DNA from: CAZOVB01 sp964583095
GTDB lineage: Bacteria; Planctomycetota; Phycisphaerae; SM23-33
Length of the DNA stretch: 23,351 nt
Direction of reading: 5' to 3'
Assembly: GCA_964583095.1 (NCBI GenBank)
Contig: CAZOVB010000069.1
Span: forward strand, 1 to 23,351
This document shows, piece by piece, positions 23,101 to 23,351 of the stretch. The notes under the pieces were generated by a model that ran no database searches, was not told the DNA's origin, and worked only from the letters and a program-made list of their open reading frames with translations. How positions within the stretch are numbered: the first letter of the stretch is position 1; each line of letters opens with the position of its first letter. Both the position numbers and the translations under genes were made by a program.

Positions 23101-23351
23101 GTTCGTCAACGAAGCCGAGTTCGACGCGGATCCCGGGCTCGGAGGCTATCGAGCAAAACTGACTGCGTCCGCATTTTACGTTGGCGATAGCGATTCTTTT
23201 ATCAGCTTCGAATCAGGCGCGCTTTCGATGAAACTCGATTCGTTTTACGTGTCGACACTTCTAACGAACGTAAAGGGTACGCTTCAGATCTCCCAGGAAG
23301 GAACGCCGGAATCGCTTACGGACCCAGTGCAAATAACCTCTACTGGCGGAC
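20189..23351 (+). CDS. baseplate hub / tail fibre fusion protein (partial, 3' end beyond window)
   Basis: The frame stays open from ATG 20189 (ATGA overlap with the tape measure stop) to the last base, at least 1054 residues. About residues 1-540 look like a gp27/Tal-type hub: a beta-rich N-terminus (SVSIDDKLETDTAGAVVSTA; TRFEGYVDDRGFQ), then a two-domain region with VRIQENLNGTSINKLCKIIG. From about residue 545 it becomes Gly/Ala/Ser/Thr-rich and fibre-like, with five 11-residue repeats and two 46-residue repeats containing GGW, then beta-rich distal domains. It likely combines the tail tip with the receptor-binding part. No separate distal-tail (Dit) gene lies between it and the tape measure. 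Confidence 0.82.
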   Translation, partial: MTFLTTTADQEAAFTDPGTKVAVRVSIAFPNTGALVEIPSDTVLSVSIDDKLETDTAGAVVSTATIKLDNEQLWYSPLRFATYSTINHDYNGAVQGDGLGNLRPGRRVKIDVNPDGTGWITRFEGYVDDRGFQEKIFTGTRNEVTIRCEDLFARLKYVETAPNGGDTRVYTSVKVFDAADQSNSLVHLLAGLAGISGSSVSGETISHVIDYAPLTKSVAEELAKLAEAWEATFTVVNGILYFTDSRYADGYVESTTPEFTFDNDVYSDISGTINRAEVKNEVEASYDHYTFLEKQPLWQFSEGLNANTGKTNYSIPAGDVVKNITNPDVTYQAKYSIPINNEPYSVIYAQNIDASATVLANAEITGGTVTFAEYDVSTYGDRAIIRLSVSGSTAVIKKLVIEGEGLVNTRVNRHLERNTTSSSAIGARRLKVQNKFLTESDVDGYPHYASWSKWHLDYYSVPRFKFTVKTDRPMFHATVGSLVRIQENLNGTSINKLCKIIGIKASVSGDKNSVTFQAKEIMTGWAGTPLAVTNVDQTTFEAAASGATAAAQAAYGLNEYGQIQLPVSSNNILEEIETGALAGLYFDQSRFGYYTGTEWNTFFDSAGDARIGIAGGNRIDWDQSTGVLSVHGDMFLSGDSIIRGTLDVGDTLTVNGDINVTGDGSIYGTGYSLSASALTMTAGSINIGAGTFVVDVAGNLTATSGTFSGDLSGAGGTFSGALSAATGTFAGDLSAAGGTFSGELTAATGSFSGEITAGSGSIGGWSIGATSLSSANITLDDGNDRITVGAGVTLDGATGEITATAGTIGGWTLGATTLSSGNITLDEGNDQITIGSTVTLDGATGEITASAGTIGGWQIGTLLKSGDDGTARVELDPTNNRVAVFDSANAKVAMGYLGGLPKYGVTPVENWTAADYGFWVRESDTMVIDGDIEYVSGNWLVESDASITIDDGAATPETLLRFGTYAGAKGVFVNEAEFDADPGLGGYRAKLTASAFYVGDSDSFISFESGALSMKLDSFYVSTLLTNVKGTLQISQEGTPESLTDPVQITSTGG
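22301..22465 (+). repeat. five tandem 33-bp (11-aa) repeats
   Basis: Units start at 22301, 22334, 22367, 22400 and 22433. The protein pattern is G-[TS]-F-[SA]-G-x-[LI]-[ST]-[GA]-[AG]-[GTS], for example GTFSGDLSGAG and GTFAGDLSAAG. Synonymous positions differ between units, so the protein pattern is conserved more than the DNA. Such repeats are typical of fibre shafts. Confidence 0.93.
22466..22741 (+). repeat. two tandem 138-bp (46-aa) repeats with a third partial
   Basis: Units 22466-22603 and 22604-22741 each begin G[ST]IGGW and share LSS.NITLD.GND.ITxG and VTLDGATGEITA. A third copy begins at 22742 (GTIGGWQIG) and then diverges. They directly follow the 11-aa repeats; the first residues of each unit match the 11-aa pattern, so the longer unit may have grown from the shorter one. 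Confidence 0.92.

Noticed and set aside
1..23351. CRISPR array, insertion sequence, integrase/attachment site, reverse transcriptase or diversity-generating repeat
   Set aside because: No regularly spaced direct repeats, transposase, recombinase or reverse-transcriptase motifs were seen; the repeats present are coding fibre repeats and the three-copy inverted repeat.

Overview
The window is part of a tailed double-stranded DNA phage (or prophage) genome with the gene order of a long-tailed siphovirus. The evidence is a nearly complete morphogenesis module on the plus strand: terminase, portal, protease, HK97-type capsid, head-tail connectors, tail tube, frameshifted tail chaperone, 1414-residue tape measure, and baseplate hub/fibre. 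The host cannot be named. Coding is dense, most genes use ATG with Shine-Dalgarno sites, many junctions are 4-base ATGA overlaps, and the genetic code is standard. A run of ten N (875-884) shows that this is a scaffolded assembly. No integrase, CRISPR array, insertion sequence or diversity-generating cassette was seen.

Layout. (1) 1-1890, plus strand: an operon of small unrecognised genes (50, 36, 170, ~25, 64 and 250 aa), mostly translationally coupled and closed by a strong intrinsic terminator at 1855-1889. This block is AT-richer and far richer in CTAG than the rest. (2) 1966-5527, minus strand: an early- or accessory-type operon read from a good promoter at 5631-5659, which is covered by a perfect 8-bp dyad (operator candidate). 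It encodes three small unknown proteins, a membrane-anchored M23 peptidase, a 59-aa two-helix membrane protein, tRNA-Leu(UAA), a winged-helix protein, a zinc-ribbon protein, a coiled-coil protein and two further unknowns. (3) 5678 to the window end, plus strand: packaging (TerS, small ORF, TerL), portal, prohead protease, major capsid protein, putative decoration protein, small coiled-coil protein, connector (gp6-like), gp10-like protein, putative tail terminator, tail tube, tail assembly chaperone with a -1 frameshift, tape measure, and a hub/fibre protein still open at 23351.

The main features not explained by ordinary annotation are as follows. A 30-base imperfect inverted repeat occurs three times, always in the same orientation relative to transcription: right after the decoration gene stop, right after the tail tube stop, and directly against the 5' end of the tRNA. 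A canonical CCCTTTA slippery heptamer lies in frame in the chaperone gene; its A-site codon (UUA) is the one read by the phage's own tRNA. An operator-like dyad sits over the divergent promoter. A short leader ORF with a hairpin lies between the tRNA and the winged-helix gene. A tail-fibre-like insert lies within the connector protein. Nested 11-aa and 46-aa tandem repeats occur in the fibre part of the last protein.
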